Shown here: positions 14,825 to 24,903 of the stretch, in pieces
How positions within the stretch are numbered: position 1 is the stretch's first letter
How the letters are laid out: each line of letters starts with the position of its first letter
Assembly (NCBI RefSeq): GCF_003313465.1
Contig: NZ_KZ845673.1
Location: 1-64,000 of the forward strand
Length of the DNA stretch: 64,000 nucleotides
Source of the DNA: Thermoflavimicrobium daqui
Lineage (GTDB): Bacteria > Bacillota > Bacilli > Thermoactinomycetales > Thermoactinomycetaceae
Direction: 5' to 3'
Program-made: the position numbers and the translations under genes
Notes under the pieces: generated by a model
What the model was told of the DNA's origin: nothing
What the model saw: only the letters and a program-made list of their open reading frames with translations
Database searches by the model: none

Positions 14825-17800
14825 CTACAATAAATTTCTTACTTCATCTAAGGTAAGAAACTTCATATTTGGTTTATTTTCTCCTCCTTTTATGAACTCT
14901 TTCCACTTCTCCTCCATGTAACCTCTTCTAGTTTCCTGATCAGTAAACCAAAGTATGATTTCCTCATTTTTTATTTGCCCCATATATTTGATGTATTTTT
15001 TATATCGATCTACAAGCAAGTCTTTCCATTCTGTTCCATTATCATATTCGATCCAATAATGTTTTTCGTCTATAATTAAAAGCGCATCTGGTTTAGGCAG
15101 TCTCTTTTTTTCATCGTGATATTTCTTTTTATCCTCATTTTTTAATTGAATTCCCACCTTCTCTTCCCATAATTGATACATCATTCTAGTAGCATCTTTG
15201 GTGTTATACCATAATAATCGTTCCAATGCCTCTTCATGTCCTATTTCTTTAAATAAACGGATAAACACCTCATTAATTCCCCAATAATGAGCTAACTGAG
15301 TATTTTTATTTTCATATAGAGTGATTTCTTTTCCGATAAATTCTTCCACGACTTTTTTTCCATCTTTCCCAAGGCTATACATGCGTGGTTTTGATTTTTC
15401 TTTGTAATGAGAAATAATCATTTTGCCTTTTTTATTCATCTTAGATATACTATTAAGAATTAATTTTTTATCCTTATTCATCAGTTGACCAAGTTGCTCT
15501 GCGGAGATCATCGTACTTGCATAGACGAATAGTGGAATAGCTTGGCTATTTTTAAGCGGTGTTTTTAAAGCCTCCATCATAATTGACTTATCAAGTATCT
15601 TTTCCTCTTTTATTTGCGTTCCTTTGATATTAAGTGGTTCTGGAGTAATCTCTGTTTTGGAAGTTGACTCCATATACCTCATTATCATTTGGTCAACCTC
15701 TTTAATATCCGTAACCTCTTTTTGTTCTTTCATTATCTCTAATCCCCATTTATAACCCCATTCCTGAGCAATTCCCTTTTCTCGATTTAAATAATTAGCC
15801 ACTTTTCCATTTGGTAAATAAACGATAGGAGGTTCATTTTGAATAATACAAGTAGTAATATGACTTTTGCCTTCGTGTTTCGACCGGGTGAAAATAGCCG
15901 CTTGTCGTTCAGGGAGTCGAGAAATCATCGAACGGGTGAAATAAGAATCGGTCATCTTTTCGATATGTTCAGCACCCTGACCTTGAGCGCAACTCATGAT
16001 GGTTCCGATTAAATTAAGAGAGTTTAGTAATTTAGCATCCTTAATCTGCTTTACTTCTTGCGTGATCAGACCAATTCCAAAGTTAAACTTCCGGTCTTCT
16101 GCAATAATATTAGCGATAATTGGAATTTGTGTTCTATGAGCTTCATCAATCATCATGATATGGTGCTTAGAGCCAATCGGACGTTTCTGAGCAACAAGAT
16201 GATACTGGGTAATCATGTGACCAACAATGATTTTAATTTCCTGATCGCTCATTCCTAAGATGTCTACAAAAACTATACATCCATCATCCATATATTTTCG
16301 GATATCGAGTGCCATTTCGAATTGACAATACATTCTACGCATACTTTTATTACTTAATAGTGGATCCAGTCGATTTAAAATGGCTTCAATTTTACTCTTA
16401 TAGTCTTTATCATCATCGATACTATCCCAAAACCGTTTTACATAAGGATCTTTGATATTTTGAAGCACCTTTTTACGAAACTTCGAGTTTGTAAATAAAT
16501 CCTCAATGCCTAAAATCGTGTGTTGCTCTGTATCTTCTAACAATGCCCATATTGCCATTTGGAGTAGTCTTTTACTTTGTGTAAGGTTATCACTTTTAGC
16601 TGTTCCTAGGATAACCTCTGCTGTATATTTAGCTACTTTCTCGAGTGAATGACCTTTTGTTTTATATAAGAGATTTAAAGCAATGGTATGGGTCGTATCA
16701 TCGGTTAAATTAAAGTGTTTGATTTTATGCTTGGGTATCTTCATTCCTTGTTTTTCATAATATGCTAATCGATTTTCGATAATAGAAATGGTTTCACGTG
16801 CGGGGTCAATTAATGTAAATCCGGGATGGTTTTCTGGGTCTTTTAGCCAATCTTTAATAATCCCATCAATAAATTCAATCAATAGACTTGATTTTCCCAT
16901 ACCAGGTGCACCTGTTAAAAGGAAATGTTTTGTTAATTGCTCCCAATCGATGCGGATATCTCGTTTGTAAATGGGATGTACCCACTCACCCAAACGTGTC
17001 CCTTTGCTTAATTCCCAGTCTTTTAATGTACGCTGTGCGGAGTTCAAATGGAGGATGTAGTCATAAATATGATGACTGGTGGTAATCTCTTTTTCTTCTT
17101 TAACAGTTTTTCCTTCGGGTAGATGTATAAAGTTAGATAGCTCTTTATCAGTAAAAAGCACAGTGGATGTAAAGATATCAGGAAGTGGTGTTTTATCTCG
17201 AATTGGACACTTTCTTGTCTCCTTGATTATAAAGTCGTTCCCTAGTCGTACCATGCTGGATACTTGATTTGCAATGGTGTGAACGGAAGTTTTACTCCTT
17301 GACCAAAGAGATACCCTTACTTTAAAAACCTTTTGATGCTTTAATAACCTTTTTTCTAAACGGTTTAACAAATCCCGTTCCATTCCCTCAAGTTGGAATT
17401 TCCGCATATCATTCTTTAACATGTGCTGACGTGCCTTCTTAATCTTACGTGAAAGTTTTCTGGTGGAAGTGGGGGTAAAAAGGATATCGATGTAAGATTC
17501 TTTTCCCATTGAGAGGAGGATATCAGATAGATGATCTTTCGTTATGGCTTGATAGGGCAAGCCTTTTTGATTTTTCAAAGGTTTAAAATACCCCCCATAA
17601 CCTTTCTTTTCTTGTGAAGGAAAAGGTAATTCGGTCAAAGGGATCGAGTGAAGTTCAGCGTTTTTGTAGCAACTCTGGATAATCTGTTTTACATCATTAG
17701 TTCGATGGATGGGGAAGCCGATATAGAACGAAATTTGCTCATTTTTATCTCTGTAAACGAAGAAGCGGAACCATTCACGGCCCCTCAATATACGTTGAAT

Positions 17801-18166
17801 CCAACGATGTTCTGTACCTCCAAGTTGATTAACCATATGGGTGATGGCTTCAGTGTCAAATTGGGTTTGGATATGGGGTAAAATTCGTAGATAGTGGTAG
17901 TTTTTAAGGATACTTTTTTTATGATAATAATGTAGCATTGCCCCTATACACGTTGCTAAAAATAAAGCAATTAGGACGCCATTTAACACCATCATGATAT
18001 TCCATACCACATCTGAAAAAGAAATCCCCAACCACTCATCGAACAGTTGGGGAGAGTTGAAGAGCTGTCTAATTAGCCAGATTGTTGCGATGATAGCAAC
18101 AGCAGCGACAATATAAAAAATTTGGTGAAGTTCATTGATTTCTCGACTTTGTTTTTGTTTATTCAT
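14825..18166 (-). CDS. conjugative coupling ATPase fused to a replication-relaxation domain
   Basis: A 1113-residue protein. Two membrane helices lie near residues 15-35 and 54-78. The ATPase core has Walker A LTGAPGMGKSSL at about residue 420 and Walker B HHIMMIDEAH at about 670, then a GLITQE sensor region, as in TraG/VirD4/TcpA-type coupling proteins that feed DNA to the secretion channel. The last about 240 residues are a separate domain: a winged-helix start (ISAEQLGQLMNKDKKLILNS), a LAHYWGINEVFIRLFKEIG stretch, and PKPDALLIIDEKHYWIEYDN followed by DRYKKY. This is the replication-relaxation (Replic_Relax) pattern with a PD-(D/E)xK-like Asp/Glu set. The family usually occurs as a separate protein. 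It is the last gene of the minus-strand operon. Confidence 0.75.
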   Translation of the reverse strand: MNKQKQSREINELHQIFYIVAAVAIIATIWLIRQLFNSPQLFDEWLGISFSDVVWNIMMVLNGVLIALFLATCIGAMLHYYHKKSILKNYHYLRILPHIQTQFDTEAITHMVNQLGGTEHRWIQRILRGREWFRFFVYRDKNEQISFYIGFPIHRTNDVKQIIQSCYKNAELHSIPLTELPFPSQEKKGYGGYFKPLKNQKGLPYQAITKDHLSDILLSMGKESYIDILFTPTSTRKLSRKIKKARQHMLKNDMRKFQLEGMERDLLNRLEKRLLKHQKVFKVRVSLWSRSKTSVHTIANQVSSMVRLGNDFIIKETRKCPIRDKTPLPDIFTSTVLFTDKELSNFIHLPEGKTVKEEKEITTSHHIYDYILHLNSAQRTLKDWELSKGTRLGEWVHPIYKRDIRIDWEQLTKHFLLTGAPGMGKSSLLIEFIDGIIKDWLKDPENHPGFTLIDPARETISIIENRLAYYEKQGMKIPKHKIKHFNLTDDTTHTIALNLLYKTKGHSLEKVAKYTAEVILGTAKSDNLTQSKRLLQMAIWALLEDTEQHTILGIEDLFTNSKFRKKVLQNIKDPYVKRFWDSIDDDKDYKSKIEAILNRLDPLLSNKSMRRMYCQFEMALDIRKYMDDGCIVFVDILGMSDQEIKIIVGHMITQYHLVAQKRPIGSKHHIMMIDEAHRTQIPIIANIIAEDRKFNFGIGLITQEVKQIKDAKLLNSLNLIGTIMSCAQGQGAEHIEKMTDSYFTRSMISRLPERQAAIFTRSKHEGKSHITTCIIQNEPPIVYLPNGKVANYLNREKGIAQEWGYKWGLEIMKEQKEVTDIKEVDQMIMRYMESTSKTEITPEPLNIKGTQIKEEKILDKSIMMEALKTPLKNSQAIPLFVYASTMISAEQLGQLMNKDKKLILNSISKMNKKGKMIISHYKEKSKPRMYSLGKDGKKVVEEFIGKEITLYENKNTQLAHYWGINEVFIRLFKEIGHEEALERLLWYNTKDATRMMYQLWEEKVGIQLKNEDKKKYHDEKKRLPKPDALLIIDEKHYWIEYDNGTEWKDLLVDRYKKYIKYMGQIKNEEIILWFTDQETRRGYMEEKWKEFIKGGENKPNMKFLTLDEVRNLL

Positions 18167-18175
18167 AGAACTTTC

Positions 18176-18312
18176 TCCTTACGTACGGGTTGTGGTTGAA
18201 TTTTCTCAGTATCTAAATCAAATTCTATAGTCCGAAATCGGGCATCAAATTTATTAATAAAACTAAGCATCCTGTTATAATCCATATTTTTTATTTTTTA
18301 GTTGGCTCTCCA
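18176..18312 (-). pseudogene. collapsed third copy of the small NTF2-like gene
   Basis: The sequence contains the C-terminal end (complement of CGTACGGGTTGTGG) joined directly to the N-terminal membrane-segment region (AATAAAACTAAGCATCC...TAATCCATATTTTT) of the two genes upstream. The middle is deleted and the frame is broken. Confidence 0.7.
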
Positions 18313-18324
18313 TGATTCAGCTCC

Positions 18325-18840
18325 TTATTGATATTCATAGCGTACGGGTTGAGGTGTGATTTTCTGCGTTTCTATATCAAACTCTATGCGATGCAATCGA
18401 GAGTGATATTGATTTGCTATTTTCCATCCATCTGCAGTTTTAATCAATTTATGATAACCACTAGATAAACCCCCAGGACTTTGATATTGAATGTGATAAT
18501 AAACCGTGTTTTGATCTTTAGGGTAACGAACTAAGGTATACTGTTTAATTCTTAGATCTAAAGCTGCCACTTCTGGATAAGGTTTTTCATTGGGATCATA
18601 TAGTTTTTGGTACTGGCTCCTTAAGTTTGGTTCGATCATTTCTAATTTTGTTTTATTATCTTGTCTTAACCAAGCTTCCTCAAATTTCACAACAGTTTCA
18701 TCTGCTTCTTTAAAATATTCATTGGCATCTTCGATATCGGTGATATCTACTTGGGTGGAGGAGAACCACCATGTACCTAGGATTATTAATAAAACTAAGC
18801 ATCCCGTTATTATCCATATTTTTTTTAATTTGCTCTCCAT
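18325..18840 (-). CDS. single-pass membrane protein, NTF2-like, paralogue 2
   Basis: A 171-residue protein with one N-terminal membrane helix (IWIITGCLVLLIILGTWWF) and an extracytoplasmic domain ending in YHKLIKTADGWKIANQYHSR, a typical last strand of NTF2-like/VirB8-like folds. It is about 70 percent identical by eye to the next gene upstream, a tandem duplication. AAGGAG lies eight bases before ATG 18840. In the conjugation operon such VirB8-like or accessory proteins line the channel; the exact role is unknown. Confidence 0.65.
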   Translation of the reverse strand: MESKLKKIWIITGCLVLLIILGTWWFSSTQVDITDIEDANEYFKEADETVVKFEEAWLRQDNKTKLEMIEPNLRSQYQKLYDPNEKPYPEVAALDLRIKQYTLVRYPKDQNTVYYHIQYQSPGGLSSGYHKLIKTADGWKIANQYHSRLHRIEFDIETQKITPQPVRYEYQ

Positions 18841-18852
18841 TATCACAGCTCC

Positions 18853-19368
18853 TTATTGATATTCATAACGTACGGGTTGAGGTGTGATTTTCTGCGTTTC
18901 TATATTAAATTCTAATGTGTGCAATCGGAGATTAAATTTATCTGCGATCTTCCAACCATCTGACGTTTTGATTAGTTTATGAACATCAGTAGATAAACCT
19001 CCAGGAGTTTGAAAGTTAATCTTGTAGTAAACTGTATTTAGATCTTTGGGATAGCGAATAAGTGTATATTGTGTCAATCTCAAATTAGCTACTTCTGGTT
19101 CAGGGATTTCTTCTGGTTTAAAATATGTCATATATTGACTTATTAAGCTAGGTTCAAGCATATTTAGCAAGTTTTTATTATCTCGTCTTAGTCTTGCCTC
19201 TTGAAACTTCACAACAGCTTCATCCGCTTCTTTAAAATATTCATTGGCATCCTCTATATCACTGATATCTACTTGAGCGGAAGAGAACCACCAAGTACCT
19301 AGAATAGCCAACAATACTAAGCAACCTGTTATAATCCATATTTTTTTATCTTTCAATTTGTTTTCCAT
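18853..19368 (-). CDS. single-pass membrane protein, NTF2-like, paralogue 1
   Basis: A 171-residue paralogue of 18325-18840 with the same membrane helix and the same C-terminus (NIETQKITPQPVRYEYQ). It starts one base after the stop of the VirB6-like gene with a GGAAGGAAGAG site. Divergence is greatest in the middle (residues 50-95), which could mean different partners for the two copies. Confidence 0.65.
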   Translation of the reverse strand: MENKLKDKKIWIITGCLVLLAILGTWWFSSAQVDISDIEDANEYFKEADEAVVKFQEARLRRDNKNLLNMLEPSLISQYMTYFKPEEIPEPEVANLRLTQYTLIRYPKDLNTVYYKINFQTPGGLSTDVHKLIKTSDGWKIADKFNLRLHTLEFNIETQKITPQPVRYEYQ

Positions 19369-21924
19369 TTATCTCTTCCTTCCTTTCGGTGGAGGTTTAG
19401 GTGAAATATTTCTACCTGGTATTCTTTTTGGTCTTTTTTGTTTAGATTGTGACTGTTTCGTAGTAGAACTTTTGATTGGATTCGGCTTGCTGACCTGCTC
19501 TTTGTTTTTAGCATTTAATCTACTTTTCTTTAGTTCGGGATGTAGATAACCTTTGTAATAGTGGAACGTCGCTCTATCTTTGATTTCATTGTGCTTTTCT
19601 TTAACTTCACTCTTCACCTTATCCTTAACATTCCCTACATCATTAAAGCGATTTTCAATTGATTTAATTGGATCTTTTTTAAAGCTCTCTATGCCTCTAA
19701 CTACTCTTCCAGCACCTTCAGAAGTCCCTCGTGCAGCGGCTCGAGCACCACGTCCGACTGTTCTCGTTGCATTAGCTGAAAATTGAGCAGTTCTCTTGTC
19801 ACCTCGTTTTACACCTCCAATCAATTTCTTTCCTTTTCTATACGTATTGATCGCTTGACGTGGTGCATTCATAACCATTCTTGCTCCACGAGATGCAAAG
19901 TTTTCAAAGCTAGATGCCTGAGTATTCATAAATCCGAAGATTTCGTTTCTTTTATACAGAATTCCTAAGATGATAATTAATTGAAGGAAGAGAGACCAAT
20001 AGATCCCATACCCATCTACTTTTCCTGCTATATTCCGGGCAAGGCTACTCATAATAAAGATAATGATAAGTAAAAATGAATATCCAAACTTCATGAAAGC
20101 TGCCTTTAGGATTTTCTTCCCCCAATTCTTAAACATTCTTCGGAATCTAGGAAAGACAGCCATCAAACCGATAACTGGATATAGCATAGCTAGGACTAAT
20201 AGGTAAATTTGATAAACGATAATGGCTCCTGAAATTACTGCTAGAACTACGATGATAATTAAAAAAGTGATTAGAAAAAGGATAATCATGGTTAAGCGGT
20301 CCCATTGTTTATCGGGTCTTATCATATTTCCCTCTTGATTTGACTCCGCTTTAGCTGCATCAATTCTTTCTTGACTCCCTATACCAGCTTCTAAGATTTT
20401 TTTAATTCGCTCTTTGCTTAATGAAGGCTTTGTTTTCTCAGTTCTACCATGTTGTAGCATTAAATAAGGTTCATAAATGGTTATGTCATATATTTGATCA
20501 GAAAGTACATAAGGGGCGGCTTCACTCTTAACATTTTTATTAGTTGTTGCATTGAGTGCATTAACTAATACTTCATTGTTCACATCGGATGAGACATCAT
20601 TTAATGTTTTTAAAATGAATGCGGACTTTGTGAAAAAACCTACTGAGAAAAGCAATATAGCAAAACTTGCAGCAAGACCAGTCCAAAATTTGATGTGTTG
20701 TTGTTTTGCTATCTGGACTACTGCCCATGCACCAGTAAGCATGAGTATTAGAGATAGTAAAGATCCCCATATTCCACCTTCGAATACTCCACTATTCCAT
20801 CCTGCAACTTGTTGTACACCTTTTTGGATTTCATCAGCAAAATCATCAACGATATCAAGTGTAAAGGCATTTTGTACTACCAAAATCATGATAAATGCAG
20901 CCATCCGAATTAAGCTCCATAAAGCATCAACCATCTTGTAAATCCCAGACTTAGTATAGTCTGCAATTTGAGCAATATCCCACCAGCTATTATTATTTTC
21001 AACATATTCTAAAGTATAACGACTGGGTAAGTATTCCGCATATCTCGCTTTATAGCCAGTTTCTTTTTCAATTTTTTTCTGGATCTCTGGAAGATTCATG
21101 TTGTAATCGAATGTGCTTTGGGGTCCACTGTAGTCTTTATTTTCCTTCCCTTTTAGATTAGTAACAACATCCTGAAGATTATTATATCCTGTAATAGATT
21201 GACTAGTTGTTAGAGAGAATGGTAAAGGTTGTCCCGTTTGAGTTGGTTGAGAGATGTTAGATGCGGTAAATGGAGTTGATTGGGCAATTTGTTGCTGTAG
21301 GTCGCTACTTAACATAAAGTGATTAGGTGCAGGGGGGATTTGTTCTACCGTTGGTCCGCATTGGTAGGTTAATCCACCAAGTTCCTGTACAAGTTTATTC
21401 ACCTGACTTGGCCATAGTCTATTGGTACCATTTATGTCATTAGCTACACCTCCTGGAGCATATTTGGGTCCGATGGTTTCAGGAGTTGTTCTCCCTTCTG
21501 AGATATAATTTTTTCGAAGAGTATACGCTTTTTTTTCAATTCCCGATTCAATTGATCCAAATGTCTGAAATTCTTTATTTTCGCTCGTTATTCCAGCCAT
21601 CAATCCACCAGGATTATTATAGTTTTTAAGAGCAGGAGTTGTCCCATAACCTGTTTCAAAAAAAGAAATGGCGATCATCAAAACAGGGTCAACCCCATAT
21701 TTTTGACCAGCTGCGACAAAAGCCGCTGCTTTCCCTCTTAACAAACTGTTCTGTTTTCCATTTTTAAGAATTAAAAGTTCCATCCGTTGATTAAGCTGTT
21801 CAACACTTTGCTCTTTTCCGCTTGGAACACACTTGATATTTTTCGGTGCAGCCCATACACCGGGGATTCCAAACATCATTAGAAACAAGGAGATAAGTAA
21901 GGCAAGATTGATTGAACGTTTCAT
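19369..21924 (-). CDS. VirB6/TrbL-like channel protein with N-terminal glucosaminidase domain
   Basis: An 851-residue protein. A signal peptide (LALLISLFLMMFGIPGVWA) is followed at residues 35-190 by a lysozyme-like glucosaminidase domain (KYGVDPVLMIAISFFETGYG, NNPGGLM), where the Glu of SFFETGYG fits the catalytic acid. Then come a linker and about six to eight hydrophobic segments (residues 330-670) typical of VirB6/TrbL/TcpH proteins. The tail is basic and low in complexity (KQKRPKRIPGRNISPKPPPKGRKR end region). It would open the peptidoglycan and form part of the inner-membrane channel. It lies 19 bases after VirB4. Confidence 0.75.
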   Translation of the reverse strand: MKRSINLALLISLFLMMFGIPGVWAAPKNIKCVPSGKEQSVEQLNQRMELLILKNGKQNSLLRGKAAAFVAAGQKYGVDPVLMIAISFFETGYGTTPALKNYNNPGGLMAGITSENKEFQTFGSIESGIEKKAYTLRKNYISEGRTTPETIGPKYAPGGVANDINGTNRLWPSQVNKLVQELGGLTYQCGPTVEQIPPAPNHFMLSSDLQQQIAQSTPFTASNISQPTQTGQPLPFSLTTSQSITGYNNLQDVVTNLKGKENKDYSGPQSTFDYNMNLPEIQKKIEKETGYKARYAEYLPSRYTLEYVENNNSWWDIAQIADYTKSGIYKMVDALWSLIRMAAFIMILVVQNAFTLDIVDDFADEIQKGVQQVAGWNSGVFEGGIWGSLLSLILMLTGAWAVVQIAKQQHIKFWTGLAASFAILLFSVGFFTKSAFILKTLNDVSSDVNNEVLVNALNATTNKNVKSEAAPYVLSDQIYDITIYEPYLMLQHGRTEKTKPSLSKERIKKILEAGIGSQERIDAAKAESNQEGNMIRPDKQWDRLTMIILFLITFLIIIVVLAVISGAIIVYQIYLLVLAMLYPVIGLMAVFPRFRRMFKNWGKKILKAAFMKFGYSFLLIIIFIMSSLARNIAGKVDGYGIYWSLFLQLIIILGILYKRNEIFGFMNTQASSFENFASRGARMVMNAPRQAINTYRKGKKLIGGVKRGDKRTAQFSANATRTVGRGARAAARGTSEGAGRVVRGIESFKKDPIKSIENRFNDVGNVKDKVKSEVKEKHNEIKDRATFHYYKGYLHPELKKSRLNAKNKEQVSKPNPIKSSTTKQSQSKQKRPKRIPGRNISPKPPPKGRKR

Positions 21925-21943
21925 ATTTGTCCTTCCCTTGATG

Positions 21944-24475
21944 TTAACCGACTTGTTTTTTGACCTTCTCTTGTTGAGCGGAGAAGTGATCAGGTCGGGT
22001 ATCTAATATTGCAAATAGTTCAGGGTGGATATCTTCGATGATAAACTCAACTTCGCCCACTCTTCCTTCCAAATCTGCCATGAGACATTGTCCAGGACGT
22101 AAGCTTTTGAGCCTTCGTTTATTCTCATCGGTTGGTTCGATTCCTAGTAAATGACAAGAGCTGTTTGCATCATTCCCATCCTTGGCATGGAAGCAAAAAC
22201 GCATTCCTAAGTTTCCACGAATCTCTTCACCTCGGTCTCCGTCTTTATCCAGATCACCAAAACTAAGGTCACGTGCATTCTGAGTTACGACATATAGTGC
22301 TGAGTTCTGTGAACGACCTGTACGGATTAACTCTTCTAAAACGGCACGACCTTCTGTAGTCTTAGCCAGTCGCCATGCCTCATCGAATACACTGATTTTA
22401 AAGTGTTTTGATGGTTGATTTGCAAAACGGCGTGAAAAGTCAGCAAGCGAACTAAGTAGGGATAATCCGAGCACCTCATTTTCCTTGTCATTAATGATGT
22501 TGGGTAGATCTTGAATTTGAAGAATGGTTAACTGCTTATTCAAATTGATACTCTCTTGCGAACCATCACCAAACAGAAGCATGGATTGACCCGAGTTCGC
22601 TCGGTGTTTCAACGTATATACCATGGTCTCGAAATCATCATAACGGCTGTTGGTAACTTTTTCTCTGGACATCCCTTTAAAACGCTCATCGAGTCGCTCC
22701 ACGACATCGATCATACATGGATTATCTCCTTGGATTGATTGTTCGACTGCTTCTTCGATCGCTGTAGCTTCAAACTTCCCATCTCTTACTGCTGCTAGTA
22801 GTTTTAAAATCCTTTTGGCTGTACTTGCACCTCCTTTTGGATCTCCTACCAACGGGTCTAGCTTTCCTTTATCTTGCTCTTGCTCTCCTAATGAAACTAC
22901 CTGCATGACGTTTCTAATTTCTTCTGGCATGAGATCTGGCCAGAGTATTCGGTCCCCTTTCGGGTCAATAATTAGGACTTGTGCCCCTAGCATTAGCTCG
23001 TTTAAGATTAGATAATTCACGCCTACAGTTTTTCCTTTCCCTGATGCCCCAACTACTGCAATAGAAGGGGAAGTGGAGATAAAGCTATCCGATGGGGCGC
23101 GCCGTGGGTTAACAAACACTTGTTGATTTCCTGAAGCTCCTATGTAGAAGCCGTCTATATCTCCAATATCTCTGGTTGCTCCAAACATACTGCATGCTAC
23201 ATAGTTTGGATCGAGTGGGTGCTGATATTGATCTATATACTGTTGTGATCCGATTAGAAATTCTGAAAAAGCATGGTATTGGTCTGTTCGGGGAATATCG
23301 ATCTCAAATTGCTTCGTTTCATATATATAGATCAATTTATCAATGTAGGAGTGAAGTAAATCTTCACTTTCTGCATAAACACAAAACATTACGGTTGTAT
23401 TAAGTATGGGGAATTTATCTTTGGAAAGGTCCCTTTCTAACTCTCTAGCGTCATTAATAGCTTCCTCCACGTTTCTAGATATGGTTCCACCAATTTGAGC
23501 AATATGTTCGGCTTGCTCATCTAGTTCCGCTTGTTTATTTCGCACCTTTTTAAGAGCGATATCATGCTTAATTGGTTTTAATCTAATAGAAACCTCGACA
23601 GGGAAATCGAGCTCTTCTTGTATCCAGTAAATCCAGGGAAATCCGGGAAACTCACGCTCATCGGGTAAATAAGTAAGGGAGAGGAAAGATAAGTAACTTT
23701 TTCGGAATTCTCCTTGATAAAACTGCTCTAATTCCAACATCCGTTGATATCGGTCACTTTGTAGTCCTCCAAATAAAGTCAAGATATCTCCAGTCGGCTT
23801 TTTTGCTTTCCCTTTTTCGGTAATAACCTCTTCGTAGCGAGGAGTCCAATTTTTCCGAAGTAAAGGTTCTTCGATCCCTCTCCAGACAGTTCTTTTAAGT
23901 AGCCATTGGATAGTATCGGTAGGGACACGATAGCCATTCAAAAAATACTTCACTTTATCATATAGTCGTTGTTCTGCTTTTTTATATTCATTCATTTCTT
24001 CATCTAAAATATAAAAAGTATCATCTCCCAAACTTTTGAGTTGGCGTTTCGTATCCTTCAAATGATATTTAATCCGATCAAATAAGGATAACTTTTTAAC
24101 ATTAAAACTTGAACTTACTAGTTTGATAGATAAAAAGAAATGATATTCGATCATTTCTTTGCTTTGTTTCAAATATTGATAAGTTCGGTCGAAAAACCCG
24201 TTGCCTGTTTCTTTCAATTGTTCTGGTATTTGCGATTTTAGTTTATCAAATTGATAATCGAATCTTCTAATCTCTGGAATCATTAAAAGCTGACATTCCT
24301 CATCATCCAAACTAATTAAGAGACCTTCCCATAAGTCAGATTGATACATTTGTTGTTCATAACTTAAGAAATCAAAATGAATAGGGGGAATCTCATACAC
24401 CGCCCGAAATTCCCCGGCAGAATTAAAGATAATATTATCTTCGAAGTAGACGATTGGGCAATTGTAATGATTCAC
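21944..24475 (-). CDS. virB4: VirB4-family conjugation ATPase
   Basis: An 843-residue ATPase of the VirB4/TraE/ConE type. Walker A is VVGASGKGKTVGVNYLI at about residue 477, followed by VLIIDPKGD. Walker B is ISVFDEAWRL at about residue 697, followed by LEELIRTGRSQNSALYVVTQNA. The N-terminal half is the usual TraC/VirB4 domain with FPWIYWIQEELDFPVEVSIR. It energises substrate transfer and channel assembly at the membrane. It starts five bases after the TcpE-like gene. Length and motifs are normal for the family. Confidence 0.9.
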   Translation of the reverse strand: MNHYNCPIVYFEDNIIFNSAGEFRAVYEIPPIHFDFLSYEQQMYQSDLWEGLLISLDDEECQLLMIPEIRRFDYQFDKLKSQIPEQLKETGNGFFDRTYQYLKQSKEMIEYHFFLSIKLVSSSFNVKKLSLFDRIKYHLKDTKRQLKSLGDDTFYILDEEMNEYKKAEQRLYDKVKYFLNGYRVPTDTIQWLLKRTVWRGIEEPLLRKNWTPRYEEVITEKGKAKKPTGDILTLFGGLQSDRYQRMLELEQFYQGEFRKSYLSFLSLTYLPDEREFPGFPWIYWIQEELDFPVEVSIRLKPIKHDIALKKVRNKQAELDEQAEHIAQIGGTISRNVEEAINDARELERDLSKDKFPILNTTVMFCVYAESEDLLHSYIDKLIYIYETKQFEIDIPRTDQYHAFSEFLIGSQQYIDQYQHPLDPNYVACSMFGATRDIGDIDGFYIGASGNQQVFVNPRRAPSDSFISTSPSIAVVGASGKGKTVGVNYLILNELMLGAQVLIIDPKGDRILWPDLMPEEIRNVMQVVSLGEQEQDKGKLDPLVGDPKGGASTAKRILKLLAAVRDGKFEATAIEEAVEQSIQGDNPCMIDVVERLDERFKGMSREKVTNSRYDDFETMVYTLKHRANSGQSMLLFGDGSQESINLNKQLTILQIQDLPNIINDKENEVLGLSLLSSLADFSRRFANQPSKHFKISVFDEAWRLAKTTEGRAVLEELIRTGRSQNSALYVVTQNARDLSFGDLDKDGDRGEEIRGNLGMRFCFHAKDGNDANSSCHLLGIEPTDENKRRLKSLRPGQCLMADLEGRVGEVEFIIEDIHPELFAILDTRPDHFSAQQEKVKKQVG

Positions 24476-24479
24476 TCAC

Positions 24480-24902
24480 CTAGTCATCCTTTCTTTTTTT
24501 GAACATAATCTGATGATTAATAAGTAGTTGATGGTTTTCGATATCTTTATACATCGAGTGATACTTATTTGATTGGATGTATCTGATATAGTCTCTCACA
24601 AAATGAGTAGGAATCTTCCCATCTAGTTTGGTATTGCTAAGTGCATAACTAGCAAGAGCTGGAATAATGAAATACTTCATAAAAAAGAAATTGAATATGG
24701 AGATAATGGGTAACTTCCAAAACAAAGAGAGAGGATAAACATTACTGATGATAAGCATAAAAGCTAGCATTAAGACAAAATATCCTACTGATTTCAAGGG
24801 AATCGCTCTACCTAAATCATATCCGAATAAGTGACGAATCAATTTTTCTTGCTTAAATACATCGGAGTAAGTCCGTATTTTTTTTGGTAGTTTTTCTTCC
24901 AT
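24480..24902 (-). CDS. TcpE-like conjugation membrane protein
   Basis: About 140 residues from ATG 24902, whose codon directly follows the stop of the upstream gene. The TcpE family pattern is visible: MEEKLPKKIRTYSDVFKQEK, two membrane helices in the middle, and a C-terminal FVRDYIRYIQSNKYH. TcpE is a core membrane component of pCW3/ICEBs1-type transfer systems. A longer open frame upstream only overlaps the preceding gene and is not used. Confidence 0.75.
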   Translation of the reverse strand: MEEKLPKKIRTYSDVFKQEKLIRHLFGYDLGRAIPLKSVGYFVLMLAFMLIISNVYPLSLFWKLPIISIFNFFFMKYFIIPALASYALSNTKLDGKIPTHFVRDYIRYIQSNKYHSMYKDIENHQLLINHQIMFKKRKDD

Positions 24903-24903
24903 A

